Source: Loripinus fragilis
Taxonomy: Eukaryota; Mollusca; Bivalvia; Lucinida; Lucinidae
Direction: 5' to 3'
Length of the DNA: 64,000 nucleotides
Assembly (NCBI GenBank): GCA_964019695.1
Contig: OZ026520.1
Span: 23,140,130-23,204,129, forward strand
In this document: positions 1 to 10,448 of the stretch, piece by piece
How positions within the stretch are numbered: the first letter of the stretch is position 1
Layout: each line of letters opens with the position of its first letter
Notes under the pieces: generated by a model
Told to the model about the DNA's origin: nothing
Databases searched by the model: none
The model's input: the letters and a program-made list of their open reading frames with translations, nothing else
Made by a program: the position numbers and the translations under genes

Positions 1-16
1 GAAGCCCCAGGTTTCT

Positions 17-120
17 AGTCAACTGGTACCTAAGTCAACTCGTACCTAAGCCAACCCGTACCTGAGCTTTGGCTAACTCGTACCTACCCAAGTCAACTCG
101 TACCCGAGTAAAATATTGGA
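17..120. repeat. Short tandem motif array (aactcgtacc)
   Basis: Five to six loosely spaced copies of a 14-16 nt unit containing caactcgtacct, at the very left edge. The pattern resembles the arms of the reiterated-motif inverted repeats at 508-1407 and 12791-14525, but the partner arm would lie outside the window. Confidence 0.6.
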
Positions 121-507
121 TAGGGTGGGTTAGACGGATCGGATGGGCGGGGTAAGTCGAGGTTCTGTCAGCCTGTTCAAACACAAATACAAATCATAGA
201 TCTAGTTTACTGTTGGGGATGAGGCGAGGTTTGGACAAGCCTGTTCAAAGATCCCATACCTTTTTGTAAGTGCATTTGTAAAAGGTCCTTTGTCGAATGC
301 ACAAACACTATTTTACAATATGTCTTTTGATTTTTCTTTCCATATTACGATGAATAAACCTTTTCAGCAAAGAGGTACATGCAAAGACAAGATAAATTTT
401 AAAACACGCAAAGGCATCCACTGTGCGCAAAGACATCTTACAGTGGGTCAGGCCTCAGACTTAATGACAGCCCTGACATAAAGCTTTAATCCATGGGTTG
501 GTGCCTG

Positions 508-1407
508 GGGGATACGGATATAATCCCCCTCGGACAAAACCCCCCCTGCTCATTTTTGTATACGTGGACAAAATCCCCCCCCCCATGAATTTTACAACTA
601 GGACATAATCCCCCCCCCCCCCCCGGTGAATTTTACAACTAGGACATAATCCCCCCCCCCGCTGAATTTTACAACTAGGACATAACCCCCCCCCCATTCT
701 ATTACAGCATACATCATACCATGTTAACAATTTGGACCCAGATTGTAAGTCCTGATCTGGATCCAAACTGTCTGACAGCATTATAGGGGTCCTGAATTAT
801 TTGGAACAAAGCATGAAAATGCTGATTACTCAGATAATCATGCAATTTACCAGCTAATTGTTACTGTTATAATAAAAGGACAAACAATTTTAATTACATT
901 TTATTCAATAACATACAAACACCCTTTGATCTCCCATCATTATATTCATCTATATCAGCATTTCAAACCATTAAGTTTTTAAAACTATCACCTATATTTG
1001 AGTAACTGTTAATTAGGCAATCAGAAAGTTAATTGACCTTAGTGAGACACTCAATTAGACCATAAAATATTAGCACATTTACAACTTAATTTGAGAGTGA
1101 TTGCTTAATTATATATGAGTAAATTTTATTGTTTCAAAACACTATCATGCTGTCATGCAGTTTGGGTCCAGATCAGGACTTACAATCTGGGTCCAAATTA
1201 TTTACATGGTATGATGTATGCTGTAATAGAATGGGGGGGGGGGGTTATGTCCTAGTTGTAAAATTCAGCGGGGGGGATTATGTCCTAGTTGTAAAATTCA
1301 CCGGGGGGGATTATGTCCTAGTTGTAAAATTCATGGGGGGGATTTTGTCCACGTATACAAAAATGAGCAGGGGGGGTTTTGTCCGGGGGGGATTTTGTCC
1401 TACACTC
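508..1407. mobile_element. Poly-G/C fold-back transposon with 8-bp target duplication
   Basis: Inverted arms 508-785 and about 1145-1407 surround a ~360-bp AT-rich spacer. Each arm is a short tandem array of a ~33-nt unit (ggacataatcccccc...tgaattttacaacta on the left, its complement on the right) with runs of 6-18 C or G. Inner arm ends share the motif gggtccagatcaggactta. The element is flanked by ggtgcctg at 500-507 and 1408-1415. A related repeat at about 3975-3990 shows the uninterrupted site. No coding capacity; 8-bp duplication is typical of hAT-type integration (inference). Confidence 0.82.
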
Positions 1408-2671
1408 GGTGCCTGATGCTTGGCTGGGTCCACCGTAACTCAACTTAAGCGAATCGTAGAAACTTTTCTCTTGTCATTTTTGAGACTCCAACAGAGCTAA
1501 CCATTAAGGTCTCTATTATTGCTTTAGGCTCAAGGAGACTGACACAAATAATTCATGTACTGTCAGTTTAACTGGACTTGGGAAAAGGTCCATGGCAAAA
1601 CATTTTATATATCCACATGTATTTCCTGACGATGTTGTAACACTGAAAACCGTCAATTGTCTATTGGGACACTGAGGTAATAGTTTGGACATCATATATT
1701 AGTACATACAAAATTCACTTATCACAACCAACTTATCAAAACACAGACAAGCTTTCCAGGTAAAGATTACTGATAAAGCTTTTGTTATTTGATGAGGCGA
1801 CCCAATAGTGATGACCTTATCACCTCTTCGTTTTACACCAATATTTTAACTTTTTGCATGCTGGTAATTTCGCATGCCTATTTTGTTCAAGATTATTTGC
1901 TTGCACGGACAAAAATCAGTGAGTGGTCATTCCATCCTGTGGAAAAATGTGTGGTAATGAGTTAAACCTATTAGCTTTTTTTGTATGTTTTTATTCTTCA
2001 CGTCCCAGTTAATAGTTTTTCAGTCATGTTGGGACAGGTTGAACCAGCACTAAGTAAAAAGTGGCTGTGTCTACTAGTGTCGTCTGCTGATAACCTTTGC
2101 AAACAGTTTAGACCCAGGTCAGGCCTGACAAAGTAAGTAAGGGTGCAAAGATATGGAATCGACACACTCAAGTGCTACACATGACCCAGGATACTAATGG
2201 GAAAGTGACAAACTCACAGAAAGTTCTTTAGACACCACAAACTAGAGCCAAGAGTCAGCCCTTTCCCAGCAGGTGACCACAAGGCACAATAAAAAGACGC
2301 CCACAAAGGCATAGCAAATGCAAGACAAAAAACATAAAAGATCCACAAAAGAAGTATCGTCTTGGAACGATCAGTAAAATAATTAATATATTTCTTTGCA
2401 ATTTCCTTTTTGTGTCGGATTTTATGTATTTATTAAGAACTCTGTTCATTTTCCGCAATGTTCAGTGATAAAACAGGTATAATCATCTTTTTCTTTAAGC
2501 CTGTGCGCTTTGGCAATAAAATATGGACTTCCTTACTTCCCTTGAATTAGTTACTTCCCTTTGCTATTGGAGAGTCCTTATGACGTCACAGAGGCAGTTT
2601 ATGAAGGTCTGTAATATAGCAATATTATTTTTAATATTCTCAGATTAGCAAGGGTTTATGAGTGTTTATAA
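1408..2671. other. Intergenic; fragments only
   Basis: No supported gene. 1416-1445 continues the host repeat of the poly-G element. 1990-2055 is a SINE-B tail fragment on the minus strand. 2080-2130 is a family D MITE fragment (gctgataacctttgcaaaca). The rest is unassigned AT-rich sequence. Confidence 0.6.
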
Positions 2672-3145
2672 ATGAATCATGAGCCCTTTTCTTTGTTTCA
2701 TCATGGTGTGTTAATTTGATTAGCGTGTTTCTCCATGATGATACATTGCATTAGTTAAGTGACCTCCATGCGAGCTGAACATATCTTGTGCTTCAACAAC
2801 AGCAGAATCTAGGGCGAAGATTTGGTACCAGTAAAATGCATTTAAGCCCCCCCGGTGGCTTAGGCTGCTGTCCGTTCTAAGGCGGTGGTTCTGTTGTTGT
2901 TGACTTTTTGTTTATTGTTACTCCCATTGTGGGAGTCTGTTATTGTTCTGTGTTTTGTTGCACGTTACTTTATGTCCATTCTAGTATTGCAATCATCTTG
3001 ATGGGGAAGAGAGAGCTAGTTGCTTTGCTTATTTTGTCATCCTGGTGTCTCGTGATGGTTGAGAGGCTCTTCCTCGCGTTGCCACAGGTTGTCTGCGGTT
3101 TATGATTGTGGTATTTCCTGATCATACTCACTTACTAATTTTTAT
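2672..3145 (+). repeat. Repeat family N, copy 1
   Basis: Shares ~450 bp with 4040-4475 and, inverted, with 5676-6140. Shared blocks include catcatggtgtgttaatttg, gaatctagggcgaagattt, ccggtggcttaggctgct, actcccattgtgggagtctg and gatggggaagagagagct. Confidence 0.85.
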
Positions 3146-3481
3146 TGTTGCAAATATCACTTCAATACGCAATCTGATCAGTGGGTGCGCTCTCAATGAA
3201 ATTGTTGATATAATTTTTGTGTTTTAGCAAATTGAATGCCCTACGATAATCTATTTTAGCCGGTTCAGAGAAAATGGAAATCTCTTAGACAATTCAAACG
3301 AATACGCGTCTATGGGTACGAAACAGTCGTGAAACAGTTGTGAAAGCATTTGTAAACCTGAACATCGAGTTATCTTCTATTCAAGCAATAAAATCTGCAT
3401 TTTAAATTTGCAATGAAGTGAGTCATAAATATTATTTCAGTCCTCCGTTGCGTATGTGTTAAACGAATTTTGTTTATTTGA

Positions 3482-3658
3482 ATTGACTCTTTGCGTCACA
3501 GTCACCATTCTTTGAATCATGTCAGGTTGGTCTTCCTGGGTTGAAACAGTACTTAGAAGAGATTAATGTGTCTTGCTCAAGGACACAAACTGCAGCAGTG
3601 CCGCCGGTGAGGCTCAAGCCCGTAACCCTTCCATCTCGAGTCAAACACTCTACGAATT
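3482..3658 (-). mobile_element. SINE-B copy, diverged
   Basis: Minus-strand match to the SINE-B body: complement of the B-box region (ggctcaagcccg), cttgagcaagaca, gttcaacccaggaagacc and the tail. Strongly diverged. Confidence 0.65.
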
Positions 3659-3910
3659 TTGCATTGTGGGTTAAACTCCAGTGAGGATTCATCACTCTAA
3701 AATTGCTCAGTCTTTGCAGAACCTATATTTTATGGTGATTTAGTTTATAAATTCAAACGAGTTGTTGGAAAACCTTATTTTAGTAATCAATTCAAAAAGA
3801 AAGTTAAACGTTATATAAGGGTTGGATATAACTTGGATATCATGCTTCAGTCTGCATACCTAGTTTTAAACCCGATCACGGTTGATAGCTATGGTTTCCT
3901 CTTTAATTGC

Positions 3911-4475
3911 ACAACGGTGGGTCAGGCCTCAGACTCTATGGCGGCTCTGACTTAAAGCTTTAATTGGTGGGTTGGTGCCTCATGCTTATCTGTAGCTGGA
4001 CCCAACGTGGCTCAACTTGAGGTTTTCTTTAGCTCTAGCTATCTGTGAGTCATGAGCCCCTCACTTTTGTTTCATCATGGTGTGTTAATTTGATTGGAGT
4101 GTTTCTCCATGATGTACTTCAACAACAGCAGAATCTAGGGCGAAGATTTAGTACCAGTAAAATGCATTTAAGCCCCCGGTGGCTTAGGCTGCTGGTCTGT
4201 TCTAAGGCGGTGGTTCTGTTTTTGTTGTCTTTTTGTTTATTGTTACTCCCATTGTGGGAGTCTGTAATTGTTCTATGTTTTGTTGTTAGTTACCTTATGT
4301 CCATTTTAGTATTGCAATCATCTTGATGGGGAAAAGAGAGCTGGTTGCTTTGCTTAATTTGTCTTCCTGGTGTCTGGTGATGGTTGAGCGGCTCTTGCTG
4401 GCGGTGCCACAGGGTTGTCTGCAGTTTGTGATTCTGGCATTTCCTGATCATACTCTCTTACTATTTTTAACATGT
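3911..4475 (+). repeat. Repeat family N, copy 2
   Basis: Longest copy. Its 5' part (3911-4035: gggtcaggcctcag ... ggttggtgcctcatgctta) also occurs split around the poly-G element at 445-507 and 1408-1440. Opposite to this orientation the copy has a short frame rich in Pro/Ala/Arg ending TRKTN and then a stop, beside a purine tract aggggggct-like. This may be the 3' end of a retroelement and the start of an LTR; weak inference. Confidence 0.8.
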
Positions 4476-4775
4476 GCGGATCCAAAACGTTTTGTCCAAG
4501 GGGGTCCAAATTTGACTTTTTTGTTTTGATTTTGTTTAGTTGATGAGGGGACAGAGGATCCAAAAACCACAATAAGCGGGCCATCATTGGCCCGCCAGCG
4601 AAACAGCGTTTCGCTGGCATGCAGATGATGGCCCAAGCGTGAATGCTGGCTTTGTAGCTTTGTGATTTTCCAGGGGAATCAGACCAGTAATGCTAAGAAA
4701 CCCTATATTTTTGTGATTTTATTCATGGGGCGGGTCTGGACTCCCTGTCCCCCCTCTGGGTCCGCCCATTTTAAT
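4476..4775. repeat. Inverted copy of the 11644-11825 repeat
   Basis: Shares, in inverse orientation, the blocks aaaccctatatttttgtgatttt, tgctggctttgtagctttgtg and ctgggtccgccc with 11644-11825. Holds a near-palindrome gccagcgaaacagcgtttcgctggc at 4590-4618. Confidence 0.65.
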
Positions 4776-4860
4776 CACGGAAAATTTAAACATTCATGCA
4801 TGGGGCACCAAGATAATTTAGGCTATCTCGTCGTGTGAATGTTCATTACGGCATCAGATA

Positions 4861-4890
4861 ATTGGAAGAGAGAGAGATAGAGAGAGAGTC
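4861..4890. repeat. GA microsatellite
   Basis: Short imperfect (ga)n tract. Confidence 0.7.
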
Positions 4891-5426
4891 CGAAGCCGGC
4901 TTGTACAGCGTATTCTTAGTCACAATTTATACATGTATGCACAACCATCTATAGTGGGGCTAGAGCCTAGCAGAGCGGCCAAACTTGCTCTGCTTCTTCA
5001 TAACCAACTATGTTCCTGAGTTATCTGTTTTTGAGAGTGGCAGAGGCTGTCAAGACTGTGCACAGACTAAATGGCGAGTCCTGATATGACATGCGTTTTG
5101 TCATGTAGAATTCCTGGGCCACGTGCAGAAACAGCAACTAAAATGAATAGGTTGTCAATCTGTTAAAAGTTTCCTCGTACTTGCATTTAAAGTCGTTATT
5201 ATTACTATAGTCAGGATTTATACTTGACAATCATTCATTGCATTTACTTCCCTATTGGTATCACTTAAATACCTCATTTAAGGAGCAGTGTAGACCAGCT
5301 CTCGTATCTAGTTAATAACTATTCCTTGCTCTATGTTTCTTTGTACTTTTATTAGACTTAGTTATCTGTTGGGAGCTTTAGATATTTCTCAAATGTAGCA
5401 GCTGGATATTGCTATAAATAACAGAT

Positions 5427-6537
5427 ATGAATGCTGCTTTTCAATGTATGGTAAAAACTAAAAACTCAATTATGGATAGCTTAAAAACAGTCAAAATTTT
5501 ACTTTCTCCTCTTCGGTTACATTCTGCTTCTTCCATACAGATTCCCCAGTCCACCAATAGATACAATTCTATGTTACCATCTATGTACGTTTCACCTCTG
5601 AAACTTCATTCTGCCACTAAAATTAATTTACATGGAGTTTCTGACTCTGCTCTTTTTAGAAACCACTAAAAAATAGTAAGTGAGTATGATCAGGAAATAC
5701 CACAATCACCAACTGCAGACAACCCTGTGGCACCGCGAAGAAGAGCCGCTCAACCATCACGAGACACCAGGAAGACAAATTAAGCAAAGCAATCAGCTCT
5801 CTCTTCCCCATCAAGATGATTGCAATACTAGAATGGACATAAAGTAACGTACAACAAAACTTAGAACAATTACAGACTCCCACAATGGGAGTAACAATAA
5901 ACAAAAGTCAACAACAACAGAACCACCGCCGTAGAACGGACAGCAGCCTAAGCCACAGGGGGGCTTAAATACATTTTACTGTTACCAAATCTTCGCCCTA
6001 GATTCTGCTGTTGTTGAAGTACAAGAAATGTTCAGCTCGCATGGAGGCCATCTAACTAATGCAATGTATCATCATGGAAAGCACTCTAATCAAATTAACA
6101 CTTCATGATGAAACAAAGAAAAGGGCTCATGACTCACAGATAGTCAGAGCTAAAGAAAACCTCAAGTTGAGCCAAGGTGGGTCCAGCTACAGATAAGCAT
6201 CAGGCACAAATAAGCATCAGACAAAAGTTCGTCTTTCTCCTCTTAAGTCACCTGTACTTAGGAACTCTAGGGGTAAGTATAGAAGAAGTGTCCCTCTATT
6301 TCTAAGTGCAATGCAAAGAGGTGTAGCTATTGCAAACATTTAGGTTGTAAATCAACTATTAAATCTAATGTTAATGGTAGACACAAAATTTTCTGTAATT
6401 ACTAATTCTGATCTTGATTGAAGATCAACTGATGTTATTAATGGTTTAATTTGAGGAGAGAAGGATTGTGGTATGCAATATGTTGGCCAAACTTGTAGAT
6501 TTCTAAAAGCTAGATTTTCTGAGCACTATCGTCGTCA
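5427..6537 (+). pseudogene. Decayed Penelope-like (GIY-YIG) retroelement fragment
   Basis: 6302-6402 translates to KCNAKRCSYCKHLGCKS, then a segment ending KIFCNY: a Cys-rich motif. After a frame change, 6403-6537 gives SDLD, RSTDVINGLI and CGMQYVGQTCRFLKARFSEH with internal stops. The CGxQYVGQT...LxxRxxEH pattern is the GIY-YIG endonuclease signature at the C-terminus of Penelope-like elements, preceded by a Cys-rich finger as in Neptune-type members. 5427-5666 (SPLRLHS and SPLKLHS repeats) and 6223-6260 (RLSPLK) share a motif and may be earlier parts of the same element, split by repeat N copy 3. Not functional. Confidence 0.6.
5676..6210 (-). repeat. Repeat family N, copy 3 (inverted)
   Basis: Reverse complement of copies 1 and 2, from the aagtgagtatgatcagg end through cagctacagataagcatcag. 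It interrupts the Penelope-like fragment; aagcatcag occurs twice near its right end (6196 and 6212). Confidence 0.8.
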
Positions 6538-6646
6538 ATATTAATCGAAATCAATAATGGACAACCGATACCTTTGATGGTGTACTTTTTAGAATATTAG
6601 CATTAGAAAAATTCGCCAAAATATTGACGACTGGACCCAGGCTAAG
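6530..6646. repeat. Internally deleted copy of the 8719-9552 transposon
   Basis: Shares cgtcaatattaatcgaaat, ggacaaccgatacctttgat and the terminus gactggacccaggcta with the right end of the 8719-9552 element. Confidence 0.75.
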
Positions 6647-7066
6647 GGCACCCATGCTGCATTATTCACTGCCACAATACAGTCAATACACAGTCATCGG
6701 ACGAACTGCCCTTGTGACGTCTCAAATCCAAGGGAAGTGACCCCCGCTACATAAATCAAGGGAGATAAGCAGGATGATAAATTATTGGCACTAATCAATC
6801 AACGGTCTAATTAACGAAGATATTCTTATTTTTAAGGACAAACAATGTTATACTTTGCTCTTAGTACATTTTCTTCCATATTTTATTGGATTTAGAACTT
6901 TAATATGTCCCCTTTAATTCATATGTGGATCAAGACACATAGATATTTGGTCTGCATGTAAGATCCCTAATATCATACCTGATCTTGATCCAAACTGTTT
7001 TCCACTCTGATGACCAGTTGGTGCTTCTCCAATAACGCTGTTTGTTAACTTATGTTTGTATGAAGT

Positions 7067-7727
7067 CAGTGACCTATATAAGAGTGACTGGAAACTCCAA
7101 GGAAATACCAATACACAACTCAAATTGCTCTGTCGTGCTTCTTACACAGGTAAATGAGAGGGAATCGATATCATTTGTCTACACAATTCGCCTTTATGGC
7201 TATTTTGCAATACACAGCGTAATTTCTCTTTTGTTTACCAAAACTTTCAACACCTTTACAAACACCGAAATAGTATAATTGCGATGAATTATGAATCATA
7301 AGGCATCTTAGTGTATGAAAGCTGTTAAATAGAGACACAGACATAGTCGTGTTTAAAGCTTTATTCGTCGCAGTGAAACAGGTATTTTCGAAGCCATTTT
7401 TGACGAATTCCGCAAAATTCATAAAATCAGCCGATGTTTACACGGTCATAACTCCATAGGATAAGTCGTAACATTGCAGAAACATATCATTTATAAATAT
7501 TTCATATATCTTTTTTCGATTGCTATAAACAAAATGTAGCAATGAGCGATATTTATTACGAAGTACGCTCTTCAATGTACCTATAAACGCAGCGGTTTCT
7601 CAAGCTGCGTCGCCATTTTGTGTGTATACGATGAAAGGCGCGCCAGGTGTAAGTCACGTGATATCAGCCCCGACATACCTATGTGGCTGAAAAATGGAGT
7701 GTCTAGTCACTCTTATATAGGTCACTG
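7067..7727. mobile_element. DNA transposon with perfect 23-bp terminal inverted repeats
   Basis: Termini cagtgacctatataagagtgact (7067-7089) and its exact complement (7705-7727). Flanking direct repeat atgaagt at 7060-7066 and 7728-7734. 661 bp and no convincing ORF, so non-autonomous. CAGTG ends with a 7-8 bp duplication suggest hAT or P-like mobilisation. Confidence 0.88.
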
Positions 7728-7734
7728 ATGAAGT

Positions 7735-8718
7735 TAAACACTTATCACCATGATGTTGAGCGCTTTGGAGTTTTGCCTATTCCAGAGCTGCTTTAATTCA
7801 AAATATCTGAAAAACCAGCCATGTTAGATGAAAATTGAAAATGGATACTCAACTGATAATATGAAATATAAATACAGTAGAGTAAGTGATTTTATTTCGA
7901 ATTATCGAAAATTCGAATTATAGGAAGCTTGTTACAACAGGAACACTATGTTAGCCACTTTGGCTATAATTACAAATGCTTTTAGCTTTTATGTCATTTC
8001 ATCAACAATTCAGGCATTCCTTACACTTTTATAAAAACTAGTATGAACATTTGTTGATAGTCAAATCAATATCAATGAGGTCGGCTGTGACTAAATGTCT
8101 GTACTGTACTGTACCCGGCCGGGTAAAATACAGTACCGTACTAGCCGACGAGTATCGGAAAGTAACAGAGAAAATCGATAATTGGCAGACTTGGCAAAGT
8201 CAATAAGCAAAATAAAATTGCTTTCAAGGGTCTTAAATTGATTGCATTAACTAAAAAGCAACATTGCTAAGAGTTTGATAATGCACAATAAATTTGAACT
8301 TTTTTTCTTTACTTTGAATAACGCTATTTAAGGGAGACTGGCGTAACGTACACGCTCGGAATTCACATGTTATATTTACTTTTGCATTGTTTTTTCAAGG
8401 ATAATTCACAGACCCTGGCCCATTGTACCAGAAATCCTGGCCCCGCCCCTGATTGTTAAAGCAAATGATAATATATTATCACATCGGTTATCATATATAA
8501 TTTGCTCATATTTTTCCACTGCATTTGAGCCAGCAAATGGGATTTTCCATACTTTTTACATTTTCCAGTAACGAAGACTCTGGCGAGCTCCCACAGAATC
8601 GCTTGAGCCTATTCTACTTACACAAGTATAAAATAAGATCCTCTTGTCCAGTTCGATACATCAAATGGGCCTAACCTGTATTAGGGGTTTGCGCATATGC
8701 CTTACGTAGCAAACCATC
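7735..8718. other. Intergenic, no gene seen
   Basis: Unique-looking AT-rich sequence. 7870-7925 (cagtagagtaagtga...cgaattatcgaaaattcgaa) resembles a Tigger-like terminus. 8105-8145 is a short palindromic stretch around gtactgtacccggccgggta. No coding signal. Confidence 0.5.
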
Positions 8719-9552
8719 TAGCCTGGGTTCCAGTCTGATCATTTTTTCTTCTTTTTTATTTTTCCGTTCCTTGGTCAAAAATGACAGCCTGGGGAACTTC
8801 GATTTCAATCGACAGCGCCACCTGGATTTTTCCTCAAATTTTGTGGGGTATTGCCAAGAACGATAACGCTATCGGATAACTATTGTGCTATAAATAGTAA
8901 CAGGAATCCCAGTGAACAGATATAAAGGCAAACATTACCACCCTGTCCTATCATCAAATGCACTGTGTGGACGATGAATTAAATTGAAACAGCGTTTTCC
9001 GACTTTGGTGTATTTGTTAAGTAGTTGTTTTTTTGCCTTTGCCAGACACGCATTTAATTACGGGCTCGAACGAAAATACACATTGTATAATGTTTATATT
9101 GCTTCGAGACATGGTCGAGATAAACACAATACATCCGAGAAAAAACGTCATCTCCTTTGAATTTTCGCTATATTTTTGACACTTCAGTTTCATCTCTGCG
9201 TCCTTTGTTTTGGATCAATCGGTCTCGAACCAAGTAAACAAATACCATCTTTATTCACGATTTTTTCGCGGAGTTTCCATGATCAGCTGTTTGATAATGG
9301 CATCCTCATTATCGGATCGGTGTCTCGTTATCATCTTTATTACGTCACACTAAAGCAGCAGGCTATAATTAGATTAATCGGCTGATCGGATTATCAAAGG
9401 GAAATACCACCGATGTCCCCAGGCGTCAATATTAATCGAAATCAATAACGGACAACCGATACCTTTGATGTGGTATATTTTTATTCTCTTATTTTTTTAG
9501 AATATCAGCATTAGAAAATATTGCCAAAATATTGACGACTGGACCCAGGCTA
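8719..9552. mobile_element. DNA transposon with 9-bp target-site duplication
   Basis: Ends tagcctgggttccagtc at the left and gactggacccaggcta at the right are inverted repeats. caaaccatc is duplicated at 8710-8718 and 9553-9561. 834 bp and no recognisable transposase. A 9-bp duplication is typical of Mutator-like elements (inference). Confidence 0.88.
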
Positions 9553-9904
9553 CAAACCATCGTGTGCTGGCCCATTTGTTTCAAACTGTAACAAAGTACT
9601 ACTTTCCCCGTTTGGTACAGTTGGTTTAAGCATATTTGACCGTGACATGTGAATGTGATTTCCAACAATGTGGCATTTTGACATGTGTAGACTTAGACGA
9701 GCCAGTACAGCTTCCTTTTAAGCTTAGAAACTCCAAATTATGTTCGTCAGTAGCTTAACATTAATAGAATATTCAAGCGACTAGCAAAGGCTCTGATCAG
9801 ACTGCGCTTGTGCGCAGGCTGATCTGAGGCTTTGCTAGTCTCACCTCGAAAGAAAATACAAATATTGCTTCGAGGTCTCACATACCACATTGTCAGATAC
9901 GTAA

Positions 9905-10150
9905 ACACGCTGAAAATAGTTCATGACGTGAGCATATGCATACAGCCGACGACTACAGCCGACCGCATATAAGAAAATAAACAGTTCAGAACCGGATCAG
10001 ACTGCTCCTCTAGGATCAGTCTGACCAGGGTCCACACTGCCTAAAACACGCAGAAAAAGTATATCATGAGCATATGCATACAGCCGATAACTACAGCCGA
10101 CCGCACTTATAACAATCAATGTATAACCGGATTAGACTGCTCCTCTAGGG
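9905..10150. repeat. Two-copy 138-bp tandem repeat upstream of the FAM120A-like gene
   Basis: gagcatatgcatacagccga, actacagccgaccgca and agactgctcctctagg recur at a spacing of 138 bp. It lies 300-550 bp before the start codon, so it may overlap the promoter or 5' UTR. No TATA box or initiator is obvious. Confidence 0.75.
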
Positions 10151-10448
10151 TCTATAAGGCAGTTCCGGGTCAGGTAACCCGGTCAAGAGTTTTGGCTTGG
10201 GTTTTGACGTTTCGACTTTTTTCCAATCAAGCACCGTTAAAGAACTGTGGGATAGAATCCGGGAAGTTGACTCATGCGCTTTTGCACTTGAAGGCCATTC
10301 ATGGAGCACATGTGTCTGCGGATGATAAAGCTGCATGTTCGGCGTGAAAATACATTGTTAAAATCACTTTGCATAGGAAAAAGAAAAACTCCCCCTCATA
10401 GCTTAATCATGAATATATCAAAATAGATAATTTACACCAAAATTCAAC

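Noticed and set aside
461..1416. Open frames with repeated Gly-Gly-Gly-Asp-Tyr-Val-Leu-Val-Val-Lys-Phe
   Set aside because: They are translations of the poly-G/C tandem units and exist in mirror image on both arms; a repeat artefact, not a protein.
2255..5904. Similar short frames (MFIVTPIVGVC...MGKREL) at several places
   Set aside because: Explained by the three copies of repeat N. The frames are broken in some copies and lack any recognised domain.
10066..10347. Open frame of 93 codons just upstream of the FAM120A start
   Set aside because: Overlaps the 138-bp duplication, has no homology that I recognise, and is followed by stops before 10449.
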